DNA of 64,000 nucleotides from contig JAKAQO010000001.1 of assembly GCA_021822495.1 (NCBI GenBank), positions 328,808 through 392,807 of the forward strand. Reading direction: 5' to 3'. The position numbers and the translations under genes are program-made. Positions within the stretch are counted from its first letter, which is position 1. Each line of letters starts with the position of its first letter. The stretch is from a bacterium (GTDB taxonomy: Bacteria > Elusimicrobiota > Elusimicrobia > UBA1565 > UBA9628). The notes under the pieces were generated by a model. It was not told where the DNA came from. It did no database searches and saw only the letters and a list, made by a program, of their open reading frames with translations. This document shows, one piece after another, positions 56,772-64,000 of the stretch.

Positions 56772-57704
56772 ATGAAATTTACAAGGCGAGGTAGCTCAGT
56801 GGTAGAGCACTGGTCTGAAAAACCAGGTGTCGACAGTTCGATCCTGTCCCTCGCCATTCTGTCTCTAGCGGTGTTGACCCTTTCCTCCTGCGTTCCGCAA
56901 CCGGGAACGCCCGGCGCTTCCGGCGCGCCTCAAGCTGGCGGCGCGTCCCAGCCCTCCGCGCAAGGAAACGCGGTGGTCAGTTCCAGCCAAACGGCAAAAA
57001 CCGATCCTTTAATTACCAGCACGCTGATCAATCTCTTCGACAATCTCAACCAGGAAACTGTCACTCTCAACAACACCAGCGGAACCCCCTTGGGAGATAT
57101 CATCAGCATCGGAACTCCCACTGGATTTCGCCTCAGAAACCACTATACCCATATTGGAATTCCCATCACCGAGGCGTTGTCTCTCAACACCAGCAACTCC
57201 CGAATTAGAAAAGAGCTGAAAACTATGGCCCGCTGGAGCACTAATTACGAAGTGCGTTCCGAAGCTCTGATTATTTTAGCCAACCGGCATAATCTTGCCG
57301 ATGAACCAGTTTTTAAGGAAGCGCTTCTCTATTTCCATTCCGGTGTGCGTTTTGGAGCTCTTGAAGCCTTGGCGGTTTGGGGACATCCCCATCATGCTAT
57401 TCCTTTAATAAAGAACGAGACCGATCCAAACACAGAAGGAATTCCAATTTTGAATGTTTACGCGGCGGGGCTTTTGGCAAGACTGGGAGACCCCTCAGGG
57501 GTTCCCATGCTTCGCTCCTTTGTGTCGAATCCAAGTTGGGTAGTTCGCGCCATGGCCGCGCAATACCTGGGAGACTACGGAGACGGCAGCGATTACGACC
57601 GCTTGGTCAACCGAATTAACCAGGAACAACAATATGATTTCGTCGTCGCGGAAGACTGCATCGCGGCCATTAAACTTTTTCCTAAAAAGCAGGCGGGACA
57701 ATGA
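56772..57704 (+). CDS. HEAT-repeat lipoprotein, start region overlaps tRNA-Phe
   Basis: 310 aa if read from ATG 56772. The first 28 residues are tRNA translated in frame (RGSSVVEHWSEKPGVDSSI). The hydrophobic signal LSLAILSLAVLTLSSC with lipobox LSSC partly derives from the tRNA 3' end. There is no ATG between the tRNA and the lipobox, so the true start (GTG 56799, CTG or ATT codons, or ATG 56772) is uncertain. The mature part is Gly/Ala-rich, then about five HEAT-like repeats (SEALIILANRHNLADEPVFK). The 4-nt overlap couples it to a paralogue. Confidence 0.65.
   Translation: MKFTRRGSSVVEHWSEKPGVDSSILSLAILSLAVLTLSSCVPQPGTPGASGAPQAGGASQPSAQGNAVVSSSQTAKTDPLITSTLINLFDNLNQETVTLNNTSGTPLGDIISIGTPTGFRLRNHYTHIGIPITEALSLNTSNSRIRKELKTMARWSTNYEVRSEALIILANRHNLADEPVFKEALLYFHSGVRFGALEALAVWGHPHHAIPLIKNETDPNTEGIPILNVYAAGLLARLGDPSGVPMLRSFVSNPSWVVRAMAAQYLGDYGDGSDYDRLVNRINQEQQYDFVVAEDCIAAIKLFPKKQAGQ
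56785..56856 (+). tRNA. tRNA-Phe (anticodon GAA)
   Basis: 72 nt. Acceptor GGCGAGG pairs with CCTCGCC; anticodon stem CTGGT/ACCAG around CTGAAAA gives GAA; T arm GACAG-TTCGATC-CTGTC. No CCA is encoded. It is contained in the open reading frame of the downstream HEAT-repeat lipoprotein and its 3' end supplies part of the signal peptide codons. Confidence 0.95.
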
Positions 57705-58558
57705 AAAAAATTATTTTTGTTTATTATTTGTTCTTAGCGGGAAACCTGCGCGCTCAAACCCCGCCCCCTTCCACGCCGACCAATACGGATTCATCGGCTC
57801 CAATTCTTGAGCTTGAGCCCCTCATCATCACCGCGCCTCGTCTGAGACTTCCCCCCAACGCCGTTTTAAACCCGCAGATCGACGCCAATCTCTTGCGCCT
57901 TCTTCAACTTCCCAACATGAGGCCCAACTCCCAAGAACAACTGGACCCCTCTTTGACTAATTTGGCGAATTTAACGACCCTGGACGGATACAATCTTCAA
58001 ACCCGCTACACCCAACTGGGCTTTCTTTTAACCGAGGGACTCGCGGGAACTAAGGACCTCACTCTTCAAAACTCTCTTCAAACCATTGTTCAAACAGGAA
58101 CCAACGTTCAAATTCAGGCCTTGGCCCTGGATGCCTTGGCCTACACTCACGATCCTCAATTTATCCCGCTTTTTCAATCCGCCCTGCAAAACACCAACGT
58201 AACAATCCGCTTTACGGCAATGGAAGCTCTCTATATCATGGCCGATGGAAAACCCAATTCCAACATCAGTTCAATTATTTATACCGCCGCCCAAATGGAC
58301 TCCTCGCTGGCCGTTAAGCTCTACGCCTCGCATCTGGCTTGGGAGCTAGGCAATGTGTTTGGGCGAGAAACGCTTCTCCATCATTATCAAGATCAGGATT
58401 GGTTTACCCGGGCTTTTTCCACTCATTACCTGGGGGAAATGGGGAAAAACGACGTTTTTTCTCTCATTCAGCCGCAACTCTACTCTGAAACCAACCCTTC
58501 CGTTCAAGCGGAGCTTTGCTGGGCTCTCTTGAAAATGGAAAAATATCGTAAACCCTAA
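57701..58558 (+). CDS. Exported HEAT-repeat protein
   Basis: 285 aa. Signal peptide MKKIIFVYYLFLAGNLRAQT, a Pro/Thr-rich linker, and about five HEAT-like helical pairs (IQALALDALAYTHDPQFIPL and following). The segment LQTRYTQLGFLLTEGL parallels LRNHYTHIGIPITEAL in the upstream gene, so the two are paralogues. It probably forms a periplasmic scaffold in the TonB system encoded just downstream (12-bp gap). Confidence 0.65.
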   Translation: MKKIIFVYYLFLAGNLRAQTPPPSTPTNTDSSAPILELEPLIITAPRLRLPPNAVLNPQIDANLLRLLQLPNMRPNSQEQLDPSLTNLANLTTLDGYNLQTRYTQLGFLLTEGLAGTKDLTLQNSLQTIVQTGTNVQIQALALDALAYTHDPQFIPLFQSALQNTNVTIRFTAMEALYIMADGKPNSNISSIIYTAAQMDSSLAVKLYASHLAWELGNVFGRETLLHHYQDQDWFTRAFSTHYLGEMGKNDVFSLIQPQLYSETNPSVQAELCWALLKMEKYRKP

Positions 58559-58569
58559 ACGCTTCGTCC

Positions 58570-59160
58570 ATGCTGACTATCCTTAAGGCTTTGGCATTAA
58601 GCGGCGGCGACTGGGTTATCGGGGTCCTCATTCTCTGCTCCATTGTGGCTGTCGCCGTCATCATTGAGCGCGCATTATTTATTAAAAAAGAAGAAGCCGC
58701 GTTTCTGGGGTTACGCAAAGCGCTCCTTATTGACGCAACCGAGAAATTAAACCTTTCCGAGTTTGACGGGGCCTCAAGCCGCCTCTTGGCGGAAGAGATG
58801 ACGGAGCGTTCAAGAAAAAAACCGTTTAATAACGAGATTTTCGCGGCTAAAAGTTGGCCGGAAAGAAACCTTCTCGAACAAAGACTTCTTATTTTAGGAA
58901 CCCTGGGCTCCAACGCCCCTTTTATCGGACTTCTAGGAACGGTGCTGGGGGTCATCAAAGCCTTTCATGATTTATCCCAAAGCGGAGCTGGGCCTGAAGT
59001 CGTGATGAAGGGCCTCTCCGCGGCTCTGGTCACAACCGCAATCGGCCTTTTCGTCGCTATTCCCTGCGTCATCGCTTACAACTATTTTCAAGACAGGGTT
59101 CAAAAAATCCTTTCTGGAACCGAATCTTTGATCGTCACTTTAAGAGCTCGCTCCGAATAG
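58570..59160 (+). CDS. exbB: ExbB/TolQ proton channel subunit
   Basis: 196 aa. One N-terminal TM (WVIGVLILCSIVAVAVIIER), a cytoplasmic loop, then LLILGTLGSNAPFIGLLGTV and KGLSAALVTTAIGLFVAIPC, the conserved ExbB/TolQ/MotA core with the T-x8-P arrangement. Forms an inner-membrane proton channel with ExbD. Confidence 0.9.
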   Translation: MLTILKALALSGGDWVIGVLILCSIVAVAVIIERALFIKKEEAAFLGLRKALLIDATEKLNLSEFDGASSRLLAEEMTERSRKKPFNNEIFAAKSWPERNLLEQRLLILGTLGSNAPFIGLLGTVLGVIKAFHDLSQSGAGPEVVMKGLSAALVTTAIGLFVAIPCVIAYNYFQDRVQKILSGTESLIVTLRARSE

Positions 59161-59162
59161 CC

Positions 59163-59564
59163 ATGCAATCTCCCGGAAAAGCCTCGGGACCCATGACGGC
59201 GATTAACATCACGCCGCTCGTTGACGTGGTTTTAGTGCTTCTCATCATCTTCATGGTCACCGCTCCCATGATCGTCCATAGAACCATCAAGGTGGACCTC
59301 CCCAAGGCCGCGCACCACTCTCATACTTCCACCAAGGCCCTTGAAATCGCCATGGACTCAAAAGATCAAATTTATTTCTCCGGAAAACCCGTTTCTCAAA
59401 GCGAACTCTCGGCTCTCTTGGCTCAAACCGTCGACACTGACCCGGACGCCCGGGTTACGCTTGCCGCCGACAAAAGCGTCTCTTATGGGCCCGTCGTCGC
59501 CCTTTTAGATTTAGTTCGAGGATCGGGAATCCATAAGATAGGCCTTGAAGTCAAAAGCTTGTGA
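59163..59564 (+). CDS. exbD: ExbD/TolR
   Basis: 133 aa. A single TM with INITPLVDVVLVLLIIFMVT, including the conserved proton-carrying Asp, then a periplasmic domain with VTLAADKSVSYGPVVALLDL. It is 2 bp after exbB, and its stop overlaps the GTG start of the tonB-like gene. Confidence 0.92.
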   Translation: MQSPGKASGPMTAINITPLVDVVLVLLIIFMVTAPMIVHRTIKVDLPKAAHHSHTSTKALEIAMDSKDQIYFSGKPVSQSELSALLAQTVDTDPDARVTLAADKSVSYGPVVALLDLVRGSGIHKIGLEVKSL

Positions 59565-60316
59565 ATCTCACCCAAGAAAAAAAATCTTCCCGAAAAAATC
59601 CCACCCTTTCCTGGAGGCAATGCCTTCTCATCTCCGCCGCCTTTCACGGGCTTTTACTAGTCTGGGGTCTGCATCTTCGCCGAGCCCTCCCAAGCAATTT
59701 CCCCGTTGAAGTAGATTTGACCAGTCCTTTGATTGGGACTGGGCCTAAAAAGCTCGGCGCGCCAAAGCGCAAGGTTTCAAACGCCCCGCCGGTTCTTCCC
59801 AAGCCCGCGCCTAAAACTCCGCCTCCGCCCACTCCTCCTAAAACCCCAAAAACCTGGACTCTTCCGAGCAAAGAAACTCAAAAAACCATTCCACTGCCGC
59901 CTCAAAAACAGCCCACTCCCGGAGGAACCAAGACGGGGACCGGAACTTCGCCTTTGACCGGGGGTTCTGGAAAAGGCGCCAATTACGGCTCCCCAAAGGG
60001 AACCGGAAACGGGGGTTCGCCAGCCGGAATTATTCCCCCAAAACTCTTAAATCTCAATGAAGTGCTTAAAAATCTCAGGAAATATTATCCCGAAGCCGAA
60101 AGACGCGCGGGAAAAGAAGCAAGCGTTCTAGTCGCAATCCATATCGGAATTGACGGAAGCGTCACGGGCGTGGATATTCTCACGCCGGCCGCCAAGGATT
60201 TCAACAATGCGGCCCAAAAAGTCGCGTCTTTAATGAAGTTCTCTCCCGCCCGTAACGCCCAAGGCCCCGTTCCCGTTAAAATCGCTCAACAAATCATCTT
60301 CCGGCTTGAGAATTAA
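59561..60316 (+). CDS. tonB: TonB-family energy transducer
   Basis: 251 aa, GTG start at 59561. TM near residues 20-40, Pro/Lys-rich rod (PKPAPKTPPPPTPPKTPKTW), Gly-rich section, and a C-terminal TonB fold (YYPEAERRAGKEASVLVAIH and VKIAQQIIFRLEN). It couples the proton motive force to outer-membrane transport. No TonB-dependent receptor is seen in the window; the exported HEAT proteins are the only nearby candidates. Confidence 0.85.
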   Translation: MNLTQEKKSSRKNPTLSWRQCLLISAAFHGLLLVWGLHLRRALPSNFPVEVDLTSPLIGTGPKKLGAPKRKVSNAPPVLPKPAPKTPPPPTPPKTPKTWTLPSKETQKTIPLPPQKQPTPGGTKTGTGTSPLTGGSGKGANYGSPKGTGNGGSPAGIIPPKLLNLNEVLKNLRKYYPEAERRAGKEASVLVAIHIGIDGSVTGVDILTPAAKDFNNAAQKVASLMKFSPARNAQGPVPVKIAQQIIFRLEN

Positions 60317-60324
60317 TAAAAAAA

Positions 60325-60337
60325 GGGGACAGTCCCC
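60325..60337. repeat. GGGGACAGTCCCC element, left of tRNA-Leu
   Basis: A perfect 13-mer between AAAAAAA and TTTTTT, 8 bp after the tonB stop, where a terminator is expected. It is 22 bp before the tRNA-Leu 5' end and inverted relative to the copy on the other side. Confidence 0.85.
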
Positions 60338-60358
60338 TTTTTTGTAGAATAGAATCGC

Positions 60359-60442
60359 GCGCGGGTGGCGGAACTGGCAGACGCGCACGGCTCAGGACCG
60401 TGTGGCCGCAAGGCCTTGAGGGTTCAAATCCCTCCTCGCGCA
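60359..60442 (+). tRNA. tRNA-Leu (anticodon CAG)
   Basis: 84 nt. Acceptor GCGCGGG pairs with CTCGCGC. The anticodon stem CACGG/CCGTG encloses CTCAGGA, giving CAG. A long variable arm (TGGCCGCAAGGCCTTG) marks a class II tRNA. T arm GGTTCAAATCC. No CCA is encoded. It is flanked by two inverted GGGGACAGTCCCC elements. Confidence 0.95.
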
Positions 60443-60458
60443 GATTTTAACAAAAAAA

Positions 60459-60471
60459 GGGGACTGTCCCC
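60459..60471. repeat. GGGGACTGTCCCC element, right of tRNA-Leu
   Basis: A perfect 13-mer after AAAAAAA and before TTTT, 16 bp past the tRNA 3' end, in the terminator position. Confidence 0.85.
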
Positions 60472-60476
60472 TTTTA

Positions 60477-60537
60477 AGTAAAAAATTGGTAAAAAAACGC
60501 CTTTGTCCTTGACAAAGAACGCTCGCGGGTTTACACT
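60477..60537 (+). promoter_or_regulatory. Promoter with A-rich upstream box, copy 2
   Basis: AGTAAAAAATTGGTAAAAAA(A) (60477-60497), 11 bases, TTGACA (60509-60514), 17-nt spacer, TACACT (60532-60537). The box matches the one at 29420-29440 in 20 of 21 positions with identical spacing to the -35 box. Confidence 0.75.
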
Positions 60538-60558
60538 ATTGATTAACCGGAGGCCTTT

Positions 60559-60807
60559 ATGATGAAACGAATTTTTTATGCGGCGGTAACCCTCGCGCTG
60601 GGAACGGTTTTAAGTGGAGTCTTTGGTTGCGGAAGCGGTGGAATGGGCGGCGGCGTCATGGGCGCCAGCTCCGGTGGAGGCCAATCCGCAGGGTGCGGAT
60701 ACCCTCAGACTAACTGCCCCCAAGGCTATATCCCCGCTCCGGGACAAGGCGGACAGTGTATGCCGCAATCCATGGCCAACCAGAGTGGCCTGCCTCCGGG
60801 CGGCTAA
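60559..60807 (+). CDS. Small Gly-rich lipoprotein
   Basis: 82 aa. MMKRIFYAAVTLALGTVLSG then VFGC as lipobox. The mature part is GSGGMGGGVMGASSGGG followed by four more Cys and GQGGQCMPQSMANQSGLPPG. GGAGG lies 5 bases before ATG 60559. A cysteine/glycine-rich surface protein of unknown function, with a strong promoter. It shares promoter architecture with the Gly-rich membrane protein gene at 29487. Confidence 0.65.
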   Translation: MMKRIFYAAVTLALGTVLSGVFGCGSGGMGGGVMGASSGGGQSAGCGYPQTNCPQGYIPAPGQGGQCMPQSMANQSGLPPGG

Positions 60808-60845
60808 GTCTTGATAATCATTCCCGACTTCCTTAACCGAATAGT

Positions 60846-62378
60846 CTAAGATTTGCGAAGGGCGGCATAGACAGCCTTTCCATCTGGAAACTTGGGATCG
60901 TTCCCGGGCGCTTGGGCCAGGATTTCTAAAAATTCAGGTTCAAAATCTTCATCCGAAATTTCTCGGGCCAATTCTATGGCCCGGCGGGCATATTTAAGAT
61001 TTTGCGCCGCCTCAAGCCCGGCGATATCGGAGAAAAACCATCCGCAACTGGTAAACATATAGAGGGCAAATTTTTGCATTTCCATGATTTGACGCGCTTT
61101 CTTAATATCAGAAAGCGAATTTTTTGACAAATTTTCTTCAATAAAGGAACGCGGCAAATCCTCCGCGCCGCCGCCAACAACTTCACCGTAATCGTCCCGC
61201 GCTACCCAAACATCTTTAAATAAATTCTCCCCAGCTCTTTCAGTCAGCGAATCCAAACGCGATTTTAAAACATTGAGGGCTTGCCTTAAAGGAGTTCGCC
61301 ACTTCTGACTTTTCCCCTCTGAACCGCATCCGCAATCAAGAAACCATCTTCCGACGCCGTGAGAACAGCTCCAGGAGGTCCCCAGGCCTTGCGGCCCCGC
61401 CTTAATTTCAACCTCCCATTCCGGCTGATGGAGCGAGAGAAAATAGCCGTAGTTGACCGCTTCGATTTTCCGGCGAGGGAGTTCCTGATCAACCAGATAC
61501 GCCAAGCCCATTTCGGCGAATTTATGATGATGTCCGTAAAGTTCCCCATCCGTCGCGATAGAAACAAGGCCGTCTTTTTTTAAATCGCCAAAAGCCCCAA
61601 CAAGACGATCCGCGCAAACCTTGGCATCCGCCATCAGTTTTTCAAAAGAAACGGCGGCGGAAATAGGCCCATCATAAAAGAAGAGATCGATAAAGCGGCG
61701 CCGGTCGTTTGAAGGATCAAACCAACGATAAGGCTGTTTGGGATCAATGGAACCGTCGGAAACGTCTTTCCAAGGAGAAGACGCGCCCCTTTTCCGAATC
61801 CGCTCAGCTTGGCTGGGAGCCAAGATCGCGTATTTCATTTTAAAATCAATCAGGAGCTTTAGCGTTTGATCATCACAAGCCGTTTCCGGAAGCCACAAAG
61901 CCTCCGGTCCCCGGCCAAAACGACGCTTAAAATCGGAGATACCCCAATGAATGACCGTTTTTTGATCGCGAGGATCGGCTAAAGGCAAAATCAAGTGGAC
62001 AAAGGCTTGAGCGATGGCGTTCCCATGCCCTTTAAGACGCAGAGAACTCTCTCTGTCGGCTGCGATAATTTTTTCATAAGCCTTGGGGTTTGATTTTTCC
62101 AGCCACATCATCAAGGTCGGGCCAAAATTAAAGCTAATCCAGGAATAATTATTAACCTTTTTGACGACTTGCCCATCCGCCCCCACAATACGCGCTTCCG
62201 TGTTGGGGACATAACATTCCGCCGCGATTCTCTCATTCCAGTCGTGGAAATCTCCGGCGGATTCTTGGCGTTCAATGAAGCCAGTCCAAGGGTTTTCGCG
62301 AGGCGGCTGGTAGAAATGCCCATGAATACAAACCTGCCTGCCAGATAAGGAAGAACGAAGCGAAGAATTACGCGGCAA
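60846..62378 (-). CDS. GH57/DUF3536 glycosidase-like protein
   Basis: 510 aa. N-terminal CIHGHFYQPPRENPW is the GH57 start; LWLPETACDDQTLKLLIDF follows at about residue 170 with the catalytic-type Glu; SIATDGELYGHHHKFAEMGL carries the Asp/His set. The C-terminal half (VWVARDDYGEVVGGGAEDLP) is DUF3536. Probably degrades or trims alpha-glucans in the cytoplasm, which fits with glgA in the window. Overlaps lpxA by 11 nt. Confidence 0.9.
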   Translation of the reverse strand: MPRNSSLRSSLSGRQVCIHGHFYQPPRENPWTGFIERQESAGDFHDWNERIAAECYVPNTEARIVGADGQVVKKVNNYSWISFNFGPTLMMWLEKSNPKAYEKIIAADRESSLRLKGHGNAIAQAFVHLILPLADPRDQKTVIHWGISDFKRRFGRGPEALWLPETACDDQTLKLLIDFKMKYAILAPSQAERIRKRGASSPWKDVSDGSIDPKQPYRWFDPSNDRRRFIDLFFYDGPISAAVSFEKLMADAKVCADRLVGAFGDLKKDGLVSIATDGELYGHHHKFAEMGLAYLVDQELPRRKIEAVNYGYFLSLHQPEWEVEIKAGPQGLGTSWSCSHGVGRWFLDCGCGSEGKSQKWRTPLRQALNVLKSRLDSLTERAGENLFKDVWVARDDYGEVVGGGAEDLPRSFIEENLSKNSLSDIKKARQIMEMQKFALYMFTSCGWFFSDIAGLEAAQNLKYARRAIELAREISDEDFEPEFLEILAQAPGNDPKFPDGKAVYAALRKS

Positions 62379-63171
62379 CTTCCTCTTCCTGCTGGACGCC
62401 TTTAGGGGCTGGACGAATGACCCCTCGCTTGGAGGATCGGATGAAAGAAATCATCTCCCGCGCTTCCGCACAGCGAATGGATTCCGCTTGGGACAAAGCC
62501 TCCTCCAAGGGAAGGCCTGACATAAACAAAATGCGATAAGCCTCTTTGATGAGTTTGACCGAAGCCGGAGAAACGCCAGCGCGGCGAAGCCCCAAAAGAT
62601 TAAGACCTTTAAGCGTCGCGCGATCTCCCTGAACCATGCAAAAGGGAGGAACATCCTTAGGAATCATCGCGCCGCCGCCAACCATGCACAAGCGGCCAAT
62701 TCGCGTATGCTGATGAGCGGCCGCGAGCCCGCCAAAGACGGTAAAATCTCCCACTTCGATATGCCCCGCCATCGCGACCGAATTAGCGAAAATGACATGG
62801 TTGCCGATGACGCAATCGTGAGCGACATGGGAATACGCCATAAAAAGGCAATTCGAACCAATCACGGTTTTCCCGGTCGCATGAGTTCCGCGGTTTAAGG
62901 TCACGCATTCCCGGACCGTATTGGAATCTCCCATGATGAGAAGAGTCTCTTCGCCGGCAAACTTAAGGTCTTGAGGCGCGCCGCCGACATAGGCCCCGGG
63001 AAAAATTTGGTTATTTTTTCCCATCTCGGTTCTCTCAATGACGGCATGGGCTCCAATGACGCAACCCGCTCCAACCTTTGTATGCGGGCCAATCACGGCA
63101 TAAGGGCCGATTTCAACGCTGGAATCTATTTTTGCGTTTGGATCAATAACGGCGGTTGAATGGATAGCCAT
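62368..63171 (-). CDS. lpxA: UDP-N-acetylglucosamine acyltransferase LpxA
   Basis: 267 aa. Hexapeptide repeats from IHSTAVIDPNAKIDSSVEIG through MAYSHVAHDCVIGNHVIFAN (with the catalytic His) and GGLAAAHQHTRIGRLCMVGG, then a helical C-terminus. First step of lipid A synthesis, adding a 3-hydroxyacyl chain from ACP. It follows fabZ with a one-base overlap. Confidence 0.96.
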   Translation of the reverse strand: MAIHSTAVIDPNAKIDSSVEIGPYAVIGPHTKVGAGCVIGAHAVIERTEMGKNNQIFPGAYVGGAPQDLKFAGEETLLIMGDSNTVRECVTLNRGTHATGKTVIGSNCLFMAYSHVAHDCVIGNHVIFANSVAMAGHIEVGDFTVFGGLAAAHQHTRIGRLCMVGGGAMIPKDVPPFCMVQGDRATLKGLNLLGLRRAGVSPASVKLIKEAYRILFMSGLPLEEALSQAESIRCAEAREMISFIRSSKRGVIRPAPKGVQQEEEVAA

Positions 63172-63641
63172 TAAGCCGCCTCCTTATCCACGACGGCAAA
63201 AGTCATGACGCCTTCCGCGGCAATTTTATCTCCGATTCTGGCCTCGCCTTTAAATTTTCCAGCCCGGCCAAGCCTTAAAACCTCGACATGAAGTTTCAAC
63301 TCGCTACCGGGAAAAACCGGGGTCCTAAATTTCGCCTCTTCAATCCCCATAAAGTATGCGATTTTATTTTCATAGCCGCCCTTGGACAAAAGCATGACAC
63401 AAGCGGCTTGGGCCAGGGCCTCCATGATCAAAACGCCGGGCATAATCGGGTGATCGGGGAAATGCCCCTGAAAAAACGGTTCGTTAATCGTCACCATCTT
63501 GGTTCCGACCGCACGCTTATCTTCTTCAATAATTTCGACTTTATCCACTAAGAGGAAAGGATAGCGATGGGGAATCGCCTTTTTGATGCCCTTAATATCC
63601 ACGACCCGAACCGGGGTCTGGGTAGAAACTGTATTTTCCAT
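63171..63641 (-). CDS. fabZ: 3-hydroxyacyl-ACP dehydratase FabZ
   Basis: 156 aa from ATG 63641 ([20 protein letters not shown]), overlapping the lpxC stop as TAATG. Core motifs: AIPHRYPFLLVDKVEIIEED, FFQGHFPDHPIMPGVLIMEA with the catalytic His and Glu. It competes with LpxA/LpxC for 3-hydroxyacyl-ACP, and the shared operon balances fatty acid and lipid A synthesis. A longer frame to 63734 lies inside lpxC. Confidence 0.95.
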   Translation of the reverse strand: MENTVSTQTPVRVVDIKGIKKAIPHRYPFLLVDKVEIIEEDKRAVGTKMVTINEPFFQGHFPDHPIMPGVLIMEALAQAACVMLLSKGGYENKIAYFMGIEEAKFRTPVFPGSELKLHVEVLRLGRAGKFKGEARIGDKIAAEGVMTFAVVDKEAA

Positions 63642-64000
63642 TACCGCGCCTCCAGGGATTTCTTGCCTCTCATCTTTGCCGCCGCGTCTCTTAAAAGCTT
63701 GGCAAAAGCAACGTTGTGGGCGTGTCCTAAGCATTCGGCCTCAACCCGCATCTTAAAAAGCGGACGACCGATAAGGGTTAAATCCCCTATTAAGTCTAGC
63801 ATTTTGTGACGAACGAACTCATCCGGGAAACGAAGCCCCCCCTCGTTGGTGTGATAGCAGTCTTTTCCAATGACAATCGCGTTGTCTAAAGAGCCTCCTT
63901 GCGCCAGGCCCTGGGACTTTAAGAATTCAACCTCATGTTCAAAACAAAAAGTTCGGGCCGGAGCAATCTCTCGAAGATAGACCTCCCGATCCATGGTCAA
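63641..64000 (-). CDS. lpxC: UDP-3-O-acyl-N-acetylglucosamine deacetylase LpxC, 5' end outside window
   Basis: The 119 residues seen are the C-terminal domain: [53 protein letters not shown] with the zinc-binding His and Asp, and [15 protein letters not shown] with the catalytic His. The rest lies beyond base 64000 on the minus strand. Commits precursor to lipid A. Confidence 0.9.
   Translation of the reverse strand: MTMDREVYLREIAPARTFCFEHEVEFLKSQGLAQGGSLDNAIVIGKDCYHTNEGGLRFPDEFVRHKMLDLIGDLTLIGRPLFKMRVEAECLGHAHNVAFAKLLRDAAAKMRGKKSLEAR

Noticed and set aside
56785-56856. tRNA-derived peptide RGSSVVEHWSEKPGVDSS as a real protein domain
   Set aside because: It is the known artefact of translating a tRNA. 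Only its overlap with the signal-peptide codons is of interest.
1-64000. CRISPR arrays, prophage or integrated plasmid
   Set aside because: No regularly spaced repeats, and no phage structural, integrase or plasmid replication genes were seen.

Overview
The window comes from a Gram-negative (diderm) bacterium. It has lipid A genes (lpxC, fabZ, lpxA, a Kdo transferase), ExbB/ExbD/TonB, many lipoproteins and Sec-exported proteins, and a probable outer-membrane barrel. Gene content, including a TPR-associated TRAP transporter, a GH57/DUF3536 protein, a DUF374-WaaA fusion and a 13-bp GGGGACAGTCCCC repeat, suggests an uncultivated lineage such as Elusimicrobiota or Omnitrophota. That placement is inference. 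Coding density is high, genes often overlap as ATGA or TAATG, and most of the first 28 kb and of 34-42 kb and 46-56.6 kb is on the minus strand.

Layout. 1-5.2 kb: a truncated CsgG-like lipoprotein gene, a TPR protein, a small 2Fe-2S ferredoxin, a DUF2332 protein, tRNA-Val, a PH-domain membrane protein and a DUF374-WaaA fusion. 5.2-10.7 kb: secF, secD, yajC and a proton-pumping pyrophosphatase. 10.8-25.8 kb: an outer-membrane protein, an M1 aminopeptidase, a universal stress protein with a 56-aa partner, a PLD-like exported protein, TPR and LOG proteins, and a TRAP operon (dctM, dctQ, dctP, tatT). It ends with an EXORDIUM-like secreted protein. 25.8-34.4 kb is the accessory region: a 985-aa TPR protein, an AbrB/RelE-type module, a Gly/Ala-rich chimeric protein, a truncated lipoprotein, a broken toxin-like gene with DUF2283, a Phd/VapC module and a caspase-like (C14) lipoprotein. 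Two extra copies of the C14 tail separate these pieces.

34.4-49.1 kb is core genome: xthA, rarA, zapA, pheT, pheS, rplT, rpmI and infC on the minus strand; trpS, scpA, scpB and glgA on the plus strand; then an anti-sigma/ECF sigma pair, an acyl-CoA dehydrogenase and an EamA transporter. 49.1-56.6 kb carries three paralogous secreted fungalysin-like metalloproteases in tandem. 56.7-60.8 kb holds tRNA-Phe fused in frame to a HEAT-repeat lipoprotein gene, a paralogue, exbB-exbD-tonB, tRNA-Leu and a small Gly-rich lipoprotein. 60.8-64 kb holds a GH57/DUF3536 protein, lpxA, fabZ and the 3' end of lpxC.

The main points of interest are in non-coding and repeat structure. (1) About ten copies of a GGGGACAGTCCCC element look like portable terminators, and several have entered reading frames. 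(2) A 37-nt leader motif occurs upstream of three secreted-protein genes. (3) A second element, with one compensatory base-pair change, precedes two other transcription units. (4) Caspase tails have been duplicated around toxin-antitoxin cassettes. (5) An intrinsic-terminator hairpin lies inside the signal-peptide codons of a metalloprotease. (6) Two promoters share a 21-nt A-rich box at identical spacing.
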